From positions 1 through 45,009 of the forward strand of contig CAIOVE010000067.1 of the NCBI GenBank assembly GCA_903861645.1: 45,009 bases of DNA, read 5' to 3'. Positions 15,726 through 22,924 of the stretch are shown here, piece after piece. The notes under the pieces are model-generated. The model was not told the DNA's origin, searched no databases, and saw only the letters and a list, made by a program, of their open reading frames with translations. A program made the position numbers and the translations under genes. The DNA comes from an uncultured Hyphomicrobiales bacterium (lineage in GTDB: Bacteria > Pseudomonadota > Alphaproteobacteria > Rhizobiales > Beijerinckiaceae). Numbering within the stretch: the first letter of the stretch is position 1; each line of letters begins with the position of its first letter.

Positions 15726-17183
15726 CTAGCGGCTCGCCGCCGATGTTGCACCCTCGCGCACCTCGAAGGCGAAATGAAAGGCCGGCAAGTCCTCGCCGGG
15801 GTGGTCGGCGGCGTATGTCAGTTGTGGGATGCGGAAATTGTTGGGCCTGATTTCCTCGCCCTTGTAGATGGCGGGATAGACATCGATGAAATGCCAGCCC
15901 GGCGCGCCGGCGCCGTTGAGAAACACCTCGACGTCGCCCTGACTGTTCAAGCCGCAGGCGTAGCCGATGTAATTGTTGTCGTAGACGATCGTGTGAATGT
16001 TCGCCGTCTCGGTCCAGCCGACGCCCTTGAGGTGCACGGAGAAGGGCGTGCCGGCGGGGCCGGCCGCCGCCGTGAGGGGCAGGGCGCTCGGCAGGATCGT
16101 GAAAAACCCTTGCTGGCTGGCCGGGTCGTCCCTGATCCAGACGCGATGGGCGCCGCCGAGATCGTCGGGCGCTTTGAACGCGAAGGCGATGTCGCCGCGC
16201 GCGTCGGCGGTTGCTTGCGCAATGTCGCGCGCGGCTTCGTCGAAGCCGCCGCCGCCGACGCGATTGCCGCTCATCGTGCCGAAGGCGAGGGCATAGGTCT
16301 TGCCCGGCGTCAGGCCCTTGCCGCGAACCGTCACCGGCGCGTCAAGCGCCGCGAAGGCGGGCTCGACGACGAGCGCGCCTGGCGCGGGCAAGCCCCGCGG
16401 CGCGGTCTGGGTCTGCGCCGAGGCGGGCGGCGGCAAGACCGGCGCGCCCGGCGTCAGCTTGAAGGACGCCTCGAAGCGTGGCCGGTCGGGCCGCGGATTC
16501 TGCTGTGGATTGAGATAGGGGAAGGTGAACTCCCCGTGGATCAGTTTCAGCACATGTTCGCCGACGGCGCCCGTGGCGGGAATCGTGAAGCGCGCCGAGC
16601 CGTGCGTTGCCACCGCCGACACCCAGCCGACGAAGGCGTTGTCGTAGGCGAGATCCCAACTGTTTTCGAGCTGGCGCCAGCCGATGCCCTTGACGTCGAT
16701 TGTCACGGGCGCGCCGGCGGGCGCGGATTTCGGCGACACGTCCCAGCTCATGTCGAGATTGAAGCCCGCCTGGGTCAGCAGGCGCTTGCCCTGTTGAACG
16801 ACGATATCGTGCGCGTAGCCGAAGTCCTCGGGCGTCGTGAATTCAACCGAGAAAGCCCCGCTGGCGTCGGGCGTCGCCACGGCGATGCGATAGGCAGCCG
16901 GAACATATTCGCGTCCGTGGTATTCGCCGTTGCCGACCTTCCAGCGGCCATTCACGGTCCGCCAGACGAGATCGACCGGCTGGCCGGGCGGAAATCCCGC
17001 GCCGGCGACCCGCACCTTGCCGCCAACCGGCGCGTGGGCGGGCGAAAGGGAGAGCTTTCCGACGTAGCCGCCCGAAGGCTCGCTGATATCGACCACCGGA
17101 CCAAGATCGGCGGGAGCCGCCTGCGCCAGAGTCGTCGCGCCGAGAAGCGCGACGGCGCAAGCGAGTCCCCGGACGCCGTTCAC
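15726..17183 (-). CDS. Large exported protein made of two tandem Ig-like halves, unknown function
   Basis: A 485-residue protein with a signal peptide (VNGVRGLACAVALLG..., cleavage after QAA near residue 23). Residues 44-222 and 270-440 are two copies of one unit. Each starts with a beta-rich segment (KVRVAGAGFPPGQPVDLVW at 56-74; PVTVRGKGLTPGKTYALAF at 283-301), continues through a FTTPEDFGYAHDI/FKAPDDLGGAHRV motif, and reaches IGWRQLENSWDLAYDN (167-182) or VGWTETANIHTIVYDN (388-403). A Pro/Ala/Gln linker (about 248-268) joins them. The folds look like IPT/TIG or other Ig-like domains, suggesting binding of a ligand or scaffold at the cell surface. A GTG at 17183, four bases after the stop of the upstream exported gene, is the likely start. 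No catalytic motif is recognised. Confidence 0.8.
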   Translation of the reverse strand: MNGVRGLACAVALLGATTLAQAAPADLGPVVDISEPSGGYVGKLSLSPAHAPVGGKVRVAGAGFPPGQPVDLVWRTVNGRWKVGNGEYHGREYVPAAYRIAVATPDASGAFSVEFTTPEDFGYAHDIVVQQGKRLLTQAGFNLDMSWDVSPKSAPAGAPVTIDVKGIGWRQLENSWDLAYDNAFVGWVSAVATHGSARFTIPATGAVGEHVLKLIHGEFTFPYLNPQQNPRPDRPRFEASFKLTPGAPVLPPPASAQTQTAPRGLPAPGALVVEPAFAALDAPVTVRGKGLTPGKTYALAFGTMSGNRVGGGGFDEAARDIAQATADARGDIAFAFKAPDDLGGAHRVWIRDDPASQQGFFTILPSALPLTAAAGPAGTPFSVHLKGVGWTETANIHTIVYDNNYIGYACGLNSQGDVEVFLNGAGAPGWHFIDVYPAIYKGEEIRPNNFRIPQLTYAADHPGEDLPAFHFAFEVREGATSAASR

Positions 17184-17187
17184 GCGC

Positions 17188-17652
17188 CTAGTTCTCGACG
17201 ACCGTGATCTGGGAAGCGGCCACCTTGAAGGGGCTCCAGTCCACGGTCTTGCCGTCAAGATCGGTTACGACAACCTTGTAGGACAGCGAACCCGTCGGCT
17301 GATTGTCCGGCACGATCCAGCCGCCCGACCAGAACCAGTCGGTCGGATCCTTCGGCGGATGCTGATGATAGGACATGGGTGACTTTTCGCCATTGGAAAG
17401 CACGATTTCGATGCTTTTCACGGCCTTGTTGTCGAGCGGCTTGCCTGTCTTGGGATCGACGAGGCGGATGCGGAACAACATGGTCTCGCCGCGCTTGAAG
17501 CGGCTGTTCAACACACAGCCGGGGCCTTGCGCGCCGGGACCGGCGCCGCGAACGACATCGCCTTCAAAAACGAATTTGGGGCCTTCCTGAGCGAAGGCGG
17601 GAGCCGCCGCGCCGAGCGCGATCATCATGCCGGCGATTTTAATCGCGTTCAT
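17188..17652 (-). CDS. Small exported protein, first gene of a two-gene operon
   Basis: A 154-residue protein with a signal peptide (MNAIKIAGMMIALGAAAPAF, cleavage after AFA) and a beta-rich mature domain. Notable segments are FVFEGDVVRGAGPG, RFKRGETMLFRIRLVDPKTG, the His-containing SYHQHPPKDPTDWFWSGGW and SYKVVVTDLDGKTVDW. This reads like a single Ig-like domain related in style to the repeats of its neighbour. The ATG at 17652 follows GGAGGG with nine-base spacing and starts the signal peptide; a longer upstream start at 17700 is less likely. The downstream gene begins four bases after its stop, so the pair is almost surely co-translated and co-exported. Function unknown. Confidence 0.8.
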   Translation of the reverse strand: MNAIKIAGMMIALGAAAPAFAQEGPKFVFEGDVVRGAGPGAQGPGCVLNSRFKRGETMLFRIRLVDPKTGKPLDNKAVKSIEIVLSNGEKSPMSYHQHPPKDPTDWFWSGGWIVPDNQPTGSLSYKVVVTDLDGKTVDWSPFKVAASQITVVEN

Positions 17653-17737
17653 CTTCCAGACCCTCCAACCATGGCTTCGATTTATTATTGCCGAAAGCAT
17701 AGTCCGGAAGCAGGTTCTGGAAAAGTGAAATTATCCT

Positions 17738-17760
17738 TGGAAATCCGCCATATGGCGGAT
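17738..17760 (-). terminator. Palindromic terminator at the end of purF
   Basis: ATCCGCCATATGGCGGAT (17743-17760) is a perfect palindrome touching the purF stop codon. As RNA it folds into a seven-pair stem ATCCGCC/GGCGGAT with an ATAT loop, followed on the minus strand by TTTCC. The T run is short, so termination may be partial; an operator for the downstream exported-protein gene is the alternative. Confidence 0.5.
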
Positions 17761-19280
17761 CACGCCGTTTCAGCCAGCAGGGAGAGCTGCTTGCGGCCGC
17801 TTTCCTCCGCCAGATCGGTCAACTGGGTCGGATAATCCCCGGTGAAGCAATGGTCCGTGAACTGCGGGCGGGCGTTGTTGCGGCCATCCTCGCCCATCGC
17901 GCGATAGATGCCGTCGACCGAGAGAAACGCCAGCGAATCAGCGCCGATCATGGCGCGCATTTCCTCGAGCGTATGATTGGCCGCGAGTAGTTTTTCGCGC
18001 CGCGGGGTGTCGATGCCGTAGTAATCGGGGTGGGTGATCGGCGGCGAGGAAATGCGGAAATGCACCTCCGCCGCGCCGGCCTCGCGCATCATCTGCACGA
18101 TCTTGACCGAAGTCGTCCCGCGCACGATCGAGTCGTCGATCAGCACGATGCGCTTGCCCTTGACGACGGAACGGTTGGCGCTGTGTTTCAGGCGCACGCC
18201 GTTTTCGCGGATTTTCTGGGTCGGCTGGATGAAGGTGCGACCGACATAGTGGTTTCGCACGATGCCGAGCTCGAAGGGAATGCCTGACTCCTGCGCGTAG
18301 CCAATGGCGGCGGGCACGCCTGAATCAGGAACGGGCACGACAACATCGGCCGGGAGGCCCGACTCGCGCGCCAGTTGCGCGCCCATGCGCTTGCGTACGT
18401 CATAGACTTGGCGGCCATGCACGACCGAGTCGGGCCGCGCGAAGTAGATGTATTCGAAGATGCAGGGCCGCATCGGCACGGGCGGAAACGGCTTGTGCGA
18501 TTCGATGCCCGTGGGGTTTTCCGCCGTCTTTTCGGAAATGACGACGATTTCGCCATTCTCGACATCGCGCACGAAGCGCGCGCCGATGATGTCGAGCGCG
18601 CAGGTCTCCGACGCCAGAATATAGCAGCCGTCGAGTTCGCCCAGCACGAGCGGGCGGATGCCGAGGGGATCGCGCACGCCGATCAGTTTCTTGTTGGTCA
18701 GCGCCACCAGCGAATAGGCGCCCTCGATCTGCCGAAGCCCCTCGATGAAGCGATCGAGGATGCGTCCCTTGCGGCTGCGCGCCACGAGATGAAGAATAAC
18801 CTCGGTGTCCGATGTCGACTGGTAAATCGCGCCCTGGCGCACGAGATCGCGCCGCAGGGCGAGGCCGTTGGTCAGGTTGCCATTGTGGGCGACGGCGAAG
18901 CCGCCGGTGTCCAGCTCGGCGAACAGCGGCTGCACGTTGCGAAGAATGGTTTCGCCCGTCGTCGAATAACGCACGTGGCCGATGGCGGCCGTGCCCGGCA
19001 GGCGCTCGATCGTCGCCCGCGATGAGAAGTGGTCGCCAACGAGGCCCATTCGGCGCTCGGTGGAGAAGCGCTTGCCGTCGAAGGCGACGATGCCCGCCGC
19101 CTCCTGACCGCGATGCTGGAGCGCGTGCAGGCCGAGCGCCGTGATGGCCGCCGCCTCCGGGTGGCCGAAAATGCCGAATACGCCGCATTCCTCGCGCAGG
19201 CGATCCGCGTCGGGATCGAAATACGCGTCATGCGAATCCGCGCCGGCCGGGCTCATGATCATGTGATCGGCTCCATGCAT
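17760..19280 (-). CDS. purF: Amidophosphoribosyltransferase
   Basis: A 506-residue enzyme for the first committed step of purine synthesis (PRPP plus glutamine to phosphoribosylamine). The N-terminal nucleophile aminohydrolase domain starts at C32 in EECGVFGIFG after a propeptide of about 31 residues that must be removed. The phosphoribosyltransferase domain has the PRPP loop IVLIDDSIVRGTTS (378-391). The C-terminus has only a single cysteine in FTDHCFTGDYP where iron-sulfur types have a CxxC pair, so a cluster seems unlikely. It follows cvpA after 82 bases on the same strand, the classical cvpA-purF pair. Confidence 0.98.
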   Translation of the reverse strand: MHGADHMIMSPAGADSHDAYFDPDADRLREECGVFGIFGHPEAAAITALGLHALQHRGQEAAGIVAFDGKRFSTERRMGLVGDHFSSRATIERLPGTAAIGHVRYSTTGETILRNVQPLFAELDTGGFAVAHNGNLTNGLALRRDLVRQGAIYQSTSDTEVILHLVARSRKGRILDRFIEGLRQIEGAYSLVALTNKKLIGVRDPLGIRPLVLGELDGCYILASETCALDIIGARFVRDVENGEIVVISEKTAENPTGIESHKPFPPVPMRPCIFEYIYFARPDSVVHGRQVYDVRKRMGAQLARESGLPADVVVPVPDSGVPAAIGYAQESGIPFELGIVRNHYVGRTFIQPTQKIRENGVRLKHSANRSVVKGKRIVLIDDSIVRGTTSVKIVQMMREAGAAEVHFRISSPPITHPDYYGIDTPRREKLLAANHTLEEMRAMIGADSLAFLSVDGIYRAMGEDGRNNARPQFTDHCFTGDYPTQLTDLAEESGRKQLSLLAETA

Positions 19281-19362
19281 CGCTCGTGTCCTGGGTTACC
19301 GATCATATAGCGCGTCGCGTCGGATTTGCCGACTCGACGCGGATCACAAATTTGCAACGGAG

Positions 19363-20028
19363 TCAGCGCGTGGCGGGCGCGACGGTCCGGACAACCGAGG
19401 CGCTGGGGGCGGGCGGCGCCGCCTCGGTGCGCTGGCCCGGACGCACGGGCGCGGGCGCGACGGGGGCGGCCTTGTCGGTGTCTGGCTCTGGCGGCGGATC
19501 CTCGTTGACCCCGCCCTTCTGTTTCTTGAGCACGCTTGAAATCGTGGTGTCGAGATTCTCGGGCAGCATGCCTTGCAGCGATTGGCCCGTCGCCTCGAGC
19601 CAGGCGCGGGTTTTCGAATTCTGCACCCAGGTCGGATAGGACTTCTCCGGCACGAGCCAGGCGAAGAAAACGAAGGCGATCACGCAAAGCAGATAGCCGC
19701 GGCCGGCGCCGAACAGAAAGCCGAGCGACCGGTCGAGCGCGCCGATTTTCGAATCGAGAATGGCGTCGGAAATCTTGACCGTGATGAAGGAGACGATCAC
19801 CAGCGTGACGAAGAAGATCGCCGCCGCCGAGGCGGCCATCTGGTACTGTTCCTTCGAGATATACGCCTTCAAATAAGGCATGCCGAGCGGATACAGATAA
19901 TAGGCAGCCGCCGCCGCCGCCGCCCATGACAGGATCGCCAGAACCTCGCGCGTGAACCCACGCAGCATCGATAGCAGCGCCGACAGAAGGACAACCGCTA
20001 TCAGGGTCAGGTCGAGATAGGATGGCAT
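19363..20028 (-). CDS. cvpA: CvpA-family membrane protein
   Basis: A 221-residue inner-membrane protein with four hydrophobic segments in residues 5-125 (LTLIAVVLLSALLSMLRGF, VLAILSWAAAAAAAYYL, AASAAAIFFVTLVIVSFITV, GYLLCVIAFVFFAWLV) and the family motif SKIGALDRSLGFLFGAGRG (about 93-111). The C-terminal 50 residues are a Pro/Ala-rich tail. CvpA is linked to colicin V production and envelope stress resistance in enterobacteria; its molecular role is unclear. The ATG at 20028 starts the first helix; a reading further upstream to 20172 is non-homologous. It is upstream of purF and likely in one operon. Confidence 0.92.
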   Translation of the reverse strand: MPSYLDLTLIAVVLLSALLSMLRGFTREVLAILSWAAAAAAAYYLYPLGMPYLKAYISKEQYQMAASAAAIFFVTLVIVSFITVKISDAILDSKIGALDRSLGFLFGAGRGYLLCVIAFVFFAWLVPEKSYPTWVQNSKTRAWLEATGQSLQGMLPENLDTTISSVLKKQKGGVNEDPPPEPDTDKAAPVAPAPVRPGQRTEAAPPAPSASVVRTVAPATR

Positions 20029-20341
20029 GCGTAAAGGCCTCGTGTCGCGCCGCGTGGCAAACAAATCATCCGCCGTCGAGGCAAGGCTTATAACGAAGGG
20101 CATGGGCCCCGTCACCCCGGCATGAAATCTTGAGCGCATGGGTTGCTTCCGGGGAGAAACTCCGTCATACACCGCCCCGTTAGCTCCGGCCGGGGGCTGA
20201 ACGGAAGGGTCGCGCGCGTCGCGATCAGGGCCGCAAGGTCCGCCTTCCCGTGTCTCCGCCTTCGATCAGAATTCCGTCGAGCCTTTCTCCGGGCTTGAAG
20301 GGCTCCGCGCCGGCGCTGAACAGAACAGAGAAAGGCAAATC
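20029..20341. other. Divergent intergenic region between cvpA and rpsF
   Basis: A gene-free stretch of 313 bases should hold the promoters of cvpA-purF (minus) and rpsF-rpsR (plus) and the long leader of the ribosomal protein operon. It contains a stem-loop at 20177-20204 (listed separately). No near-consensus promoter was found in either direction. The ribosome-binding site AAAGG of rpsF is at its right end. Confidence 0.4.
20177..20204 (+). promoter_or_regulatory. Candidate leader structure of the S6/S18 operon
   Basis: CCGTT (20177-20181) pairs with AACGG (20200-20204) and AGC (20182-20184) with GCT (20196-20198), leaving one bulged G and a CCGG-rich top. The S6:S18 complex is known to bind a bulged, CCG-containing hairpin in its own mRNA leader in many bacteria. 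This element is in the right leader, but 137 bases from the start codon. The match is by general resemblance only. Confidence 0.25.
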
Positions 20342-20788
20342 ATGGCTCTTTACGAGCACGTTTACCTGGCTCGGCAGGACGTCACGGCCCAGCAGGTCGA
20401 GGCGTTGACCGAACAGTTCAAGGGTATCATCGAGGCGCGCGGCGGCAAGGTCGCGAAGATCGAGTACTGGGGCGTCAAGTCGCTCGCCTACCGCATCAAG
20501 AAGAACCGCAAGGCTCACTTCACGCTGTTGAACATCGACGCGCCGTCCGCGGCTGTCGCCGAGGTCGAGCGTCTGCAGGGCCTGAACGAAGACGTTCTTC
20601 GCTTCCTGACGCTGCGCGTCGAGGAACACGAGGAAGGCCCGTCGGCCATGACCCGCAAGCGCGAGGACAGCGACCGGGATCGTGACGACCGTGGCGACCG
20701 CCGTGGCCCGCGTCCCGACCGTGGCGATCGTCCCGATCGCGGCCCGCGCCGTCCGCGCGATGATGCGTCCGTTGGAGGAGGTTACTGA
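20342..20788 (+). CDS. rpsF: 30S ribosomal protein S6
   Basis: A 148-residue ribosomal protein of the small-subunit platform. The S6 core spans residues 1-95 ([55 protein letters not shown]). It is followed by a tail of about 45 residues made almost only of Arg, Asp, Gly and Pro, a common feature of alphaproteobacterial S6 and longer than the E. coli tail. ATG at 20342 follows AAAGG. The stop codon overlaps the rpsR start (TGATG), so S6 and S18, which bind the ribosome as a pair, are translationally coupled. Confidence 0.98.
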   Translation: MALYEHVYLARQDVTAQQVEALTEQFKGIIEARGGKVAKIEYWGVKSLAYRIKKNRKAHFTLLNIDAPSAAVAEVERLQGLNEDVLRFLTLRVEEHEEGPSAMTRKREDSDRDRDDRGDRRGPRPDRGDRPDRGPRRPRDDASVGGGY

Positions 20789-21039
20789 TGAGCAACACGA
20801 CCACTTCCGCTCCGGGCCGTCGTCCGTTCTTCCGTCGTCGCAAGTCCTGCCCCTTCACGGGCCCGAACGCGCCGAAGATTGACTACAAGGACACGCGTCT
20901 TCTCTCGCGCTACATCTCCGAGCGCGGCAAAATCGTCCCCTCGCGCATCACGGCGGTTTCCGCCAAGAAGCAGCGCGAGCTCGCCCAGGCCATCAAGCGC
21001 GCGCGCTTCCTCGGCCTGCTGCCCTACCTGATCGGTTAA
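20788..21039 (+). CDS. rpsR: 30S ribosomal protein S18
   Basis: An 83-residue protein with the S18 core [38 protein letters not shown] and the C-terminal [19 protein letters not shown]. It binds next to S6 in the small subunit. The start codon overlaps the rpsF stop by one base and is preceded by GGAGGAGG inside rpsF, a very strong ribosome-binding site that should keep the two products in balance. Confidence 0.98.
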   Translation: MSNTTTSAPGRRPFFRRRKSCPFTGPNAPKIDYKDTRLLSRYISERGKIVPSRITAVSAKKQRELAQAIKRARFLGLLPYLIG

Positions 21040-21105
21040 GGGCGCCTGTCCCGCTCGCGGGACGGATGACGTCGGCCGCCCCGGATCGTCCGGGTCGGCT
21101 TGGTT

Positions 21106-21131
21106 GGGCGAAACGTTTGATCGTTTCGCCC
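21106..21131 (+). other. Intercistronic hairpin between rpsR and the DUF2232 gene
   Basis: A perfect 10-bp stem GGGCGAAACG/CGTTTCGCCC (21106-21115/21122-21131) with a six-base loop lies 66 bases after the rpsR stop and 30 before the next ATG. No T run follows, so it is not a normal terminator. It may be an RNA processing or 3'-protecting hairpin that keeps the S6/S18 part of the transcript more abundant than the distal part. Confidence 0.5.
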
Positions 21132-21161
21132 TAACCGCTCGAAAGGCGGGACAGCTCGGCG

Positions 21162-22094
21162 ATGTTGCAGCAAATCATCATGGCGCTGGGCGCGGGCCTG
21201 GCCTCCGCGATCCTCTTCGTCGTTCCGGCGAAGGGGTCGGCGCTTGCGCTCGCGCTCGGCCTGATCGCGCCCCTGCCGCTGATGATCGCGGCGTTGGGGC
21301 AGGGCGAGCGCATCGGCGCCGCCACGGGCGTTCTCGGCGCCGCCGCCATCGCCATCGTGCTCGATCCGCATGTCGGCGGCTTTTATCTCATCACGGTCGC
21401 CATTCCCGCGCTTTTGCTGTGCGGCATGGCTCGCCGTCCCGTGCTGGGCGCGCCCGGCTATCTCCTGATGGCCTGCGCCGTTCTCGCGACCCTGCTCGCC
21501 TGGTCCGGCGTGGCGCTGGAGGCGCTGACCTATCCCTCGCTCGACGCCGCGCTCGAGGACATCGTCAACCGGCTGACGCCCATCGCCGCGTCCATCCTCG
21601 GCGCGCCAGAAAATCCGTTGAGCGGTCTCGATCCGCGCGAATTCGCGACCTGGGTCGCGCTTGGCATGACGCCCGCCGCCGCCGCGTGGGGCGTCGCCGG
21701 ACTCGCCATCAATCTCTGGCTCGCCGCGCGCATCAGCGCCATTTCCGGTCAGTTGCCGCGGGCCTGGCCGGACCTTCCCGCCACGCTGCGTCTGCCCCGC
21801 TGGGGTTTCGCGCTGCTGGCTGGCGCGCTCGCCGCCTGCGCCGTCGCGGGCCTCGGCCGATTGCTGGCCTCCGCCGCCGTCGCTGCGCTTGTGGTCGCCT
21901 TCGCGCTGCACGGGCTGGCGGCGCTGCATGCTTTGACCCGCGGGCGCTCTGCCCGTCCGGCCATTCTGGTCGGATTTTATACGCTGTGCTTCGCGCTTTT
22001 TCCCTGGCCGCTGCTCGTCGCCGCCGGCCTTGGTCTCGCCGACGTCGCGCGTCCGTTCCGACGGGCGCCAGCCGTTTCCATCCAACCCAAGTAA
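21162..22094 (+). CDS. DUF2232 multi-pass membrane protein
   Basis: A 310-residue protein with about eight hydrophobic segments (among them IIMALGAGLASAILFVVPAK, LIAPLPLMIAALGQ, GFALLAGALAACAVAGLG and VGFYTLCFALFPWPLLVAAG). The pattern and the location between rpsR and rplI match the DUF2232 (YybS-like) membrane proteins of alphaproteobacteria, a position held in many genomes of the class. Function is unknown. ATG at 21162 lies just before the first helix. The short gap of 21 bases to rplI suggests one transcript. Confidence 0.85.
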   Translation: MLQQIIMALGAGLASAILFVVPAKGSALALALGLIAPLPLMIAALGQGERIGAATGVLGAAAIAIVLDPHVGGFYLITVAIPALLLCGMARRPVLGAPGYLLMACAVLATLLAWSGVALEALTYPSLDAALEDIVNRLTPIAASILGAPENPLSGLDPREFATWVALGMTPAAAAWGVAGLAINLWLAARISAISGQLPRAWPDLPATLRLPRWGFALLAGALAACAVAGLGRLLASAAVAALVVAFALHGLAALHALTRGRSARPAILVGFYTLCFALFPWPLLVAAGLGLADVARPFRRAPAVSIQPK

Positions 22095-22115
22095 ACCATC
22101 GAACGGAGAACAATC

Positions 22116-22685
22116 ATGGAAGTCATTCTGCTAGAACGCATCGCCCGCCTTGGCCAGATGGGCGAAGTCGTGCGCGTGAAGGACGGGTTCGCCCGCAATT
22201 TCCTGCTGCCGCAGGGCAAGGCCCTGCGCGCTAACGAAGCCAACAAGAAGCGCTTTGAATCCCAGCGCGCCCAGCTCGAGGCCCGCAACCTCGAACTCAA
22301 GAACGAGGCCGTGAAGGTCGCCGAGGCGCTCGATGGCAAGTCCTTTGTCATGATCCGTCAGGCGGGCGAGACCGGCCAGCTCTACGGTTCGGTTTCCTCG
22401 CGCGACGTCGCCGAGGCGATTTCGGCTGGCGGCGTGACCGTGCATCGCAACCAGATCGCGCTGCTGTCGCCGATCAAGACCCTCGGCCTGCACGTGCAGC
22501 CGGTGCACCTGCATCCGGAAGTCGAGGCCAAGGTCACGATCAACGTCGCCCGTTCGGCCGACGAAGCCGAGCGTCAGGCCAAGGGCGAGGAAATCAACAC
22601 CCGCGTCGAGACCTCGATGGACGATCTCGGCCTCGAGGTCGGTCAGGCGCTGGCGGAAGCCGGCGGCAGCATGGGCGACCGCTAG
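22116..22685 (+). CDS. rplI: 50S ribosomal protein L9
   Basis: A 189-residue protein. The N-terminal rRNA-binding domain ([36 protein letters not shown]), the long connecting helix ([20 protein letters not shown]) and the C-terminal domain ([20 protein letters not shown]) are all present. A C-terminal extension of about 40 residues (from about 150) goes beyond the E. coli length, as in other alphaproteobacteria. The ATG at 22116 follows ACGGAGAA. A strong terminator closes the ribosomal protein cluster behind it. Confidence 0.98.
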   Translation: MEVILLERIARLGQMGEVVRVKDGFARNFLLPQGKALRANEANKKRFESQRAQLEARNLELKNEAVKVAEALDGKSFVMIRQAGETGQLYGSVSSRDVAEAISAGGVTVHRNQIALLSPIKTLGLHVQPVHLHPEVEAKVTINVARSADEAERQAKGEEINTRVETSMDDLGLEVGQALAEAGGSMGDR

Positions 22686-22715
22686 TCGCTTCCAGCCTTC
22701 ATTCGCGCGGTAAAG

Positions 22716-22747
22716 ACGCCCGGAAGCCCATGCTTCCGGGCGTTTTC
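22716..22747 (+). terminator. Rho-independent terminator of the rpsF-rplI cluster
   Basis: A perfect 12-bp stem ACGCCCGGAAGC/GCTTCCGGGCGT (22716-22727/22732-22743) with loop CCAT is followed by TTT. It begins 31 bases past the rplI stop. A second small hairpin TGGCGG/CCGCCA (22759-22764/22770-22775) followed by ATTATTTTT may serve as a back-up. Confidence 0.85.
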
Positions 22748-22849
22748 GCGTCAAGGGCTGGCGGCTATTCCGCCAATTATTTTTCGTCGCCTGTTGAAAG
22801 CGGGATGAGCGGGGTCCGGGCGTCGCGCCGGCCGGATGGTCGTGCGATG

Positions 22850-22864
22850 GTGCATCGAATGCAC
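22850..22864. promoter_or_regulatory. Dyad upstream of dnaB, candidate operator
   Basis: GTGCATCGAATGCAC is a perfect inverted repeat with a three-base centre, 60 bases before the dnaB start codon. Between it and the start is a GAATC site (22908-22912), a possible target of the cell-cycle methylase CcrM. No clear promoter hexamers could be placed. Confidence 0.3.
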
Positions 22865-22924
22865 GTTCCGGTGTAGAATTTCCGTCTGTCCACCCAAGCC
22901 CGTTCTCGAATCACTCGCGAGCCC

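Noticed and set aside
20670-20770. Repetitive Arg/Asp/Gly coding sequence in rpsF considered as a tandem repeat element
   Set aside because: It is the low-complexity C-terminal tail common in alphaproteobacterial S6 and has no exact DNA repeat unit.
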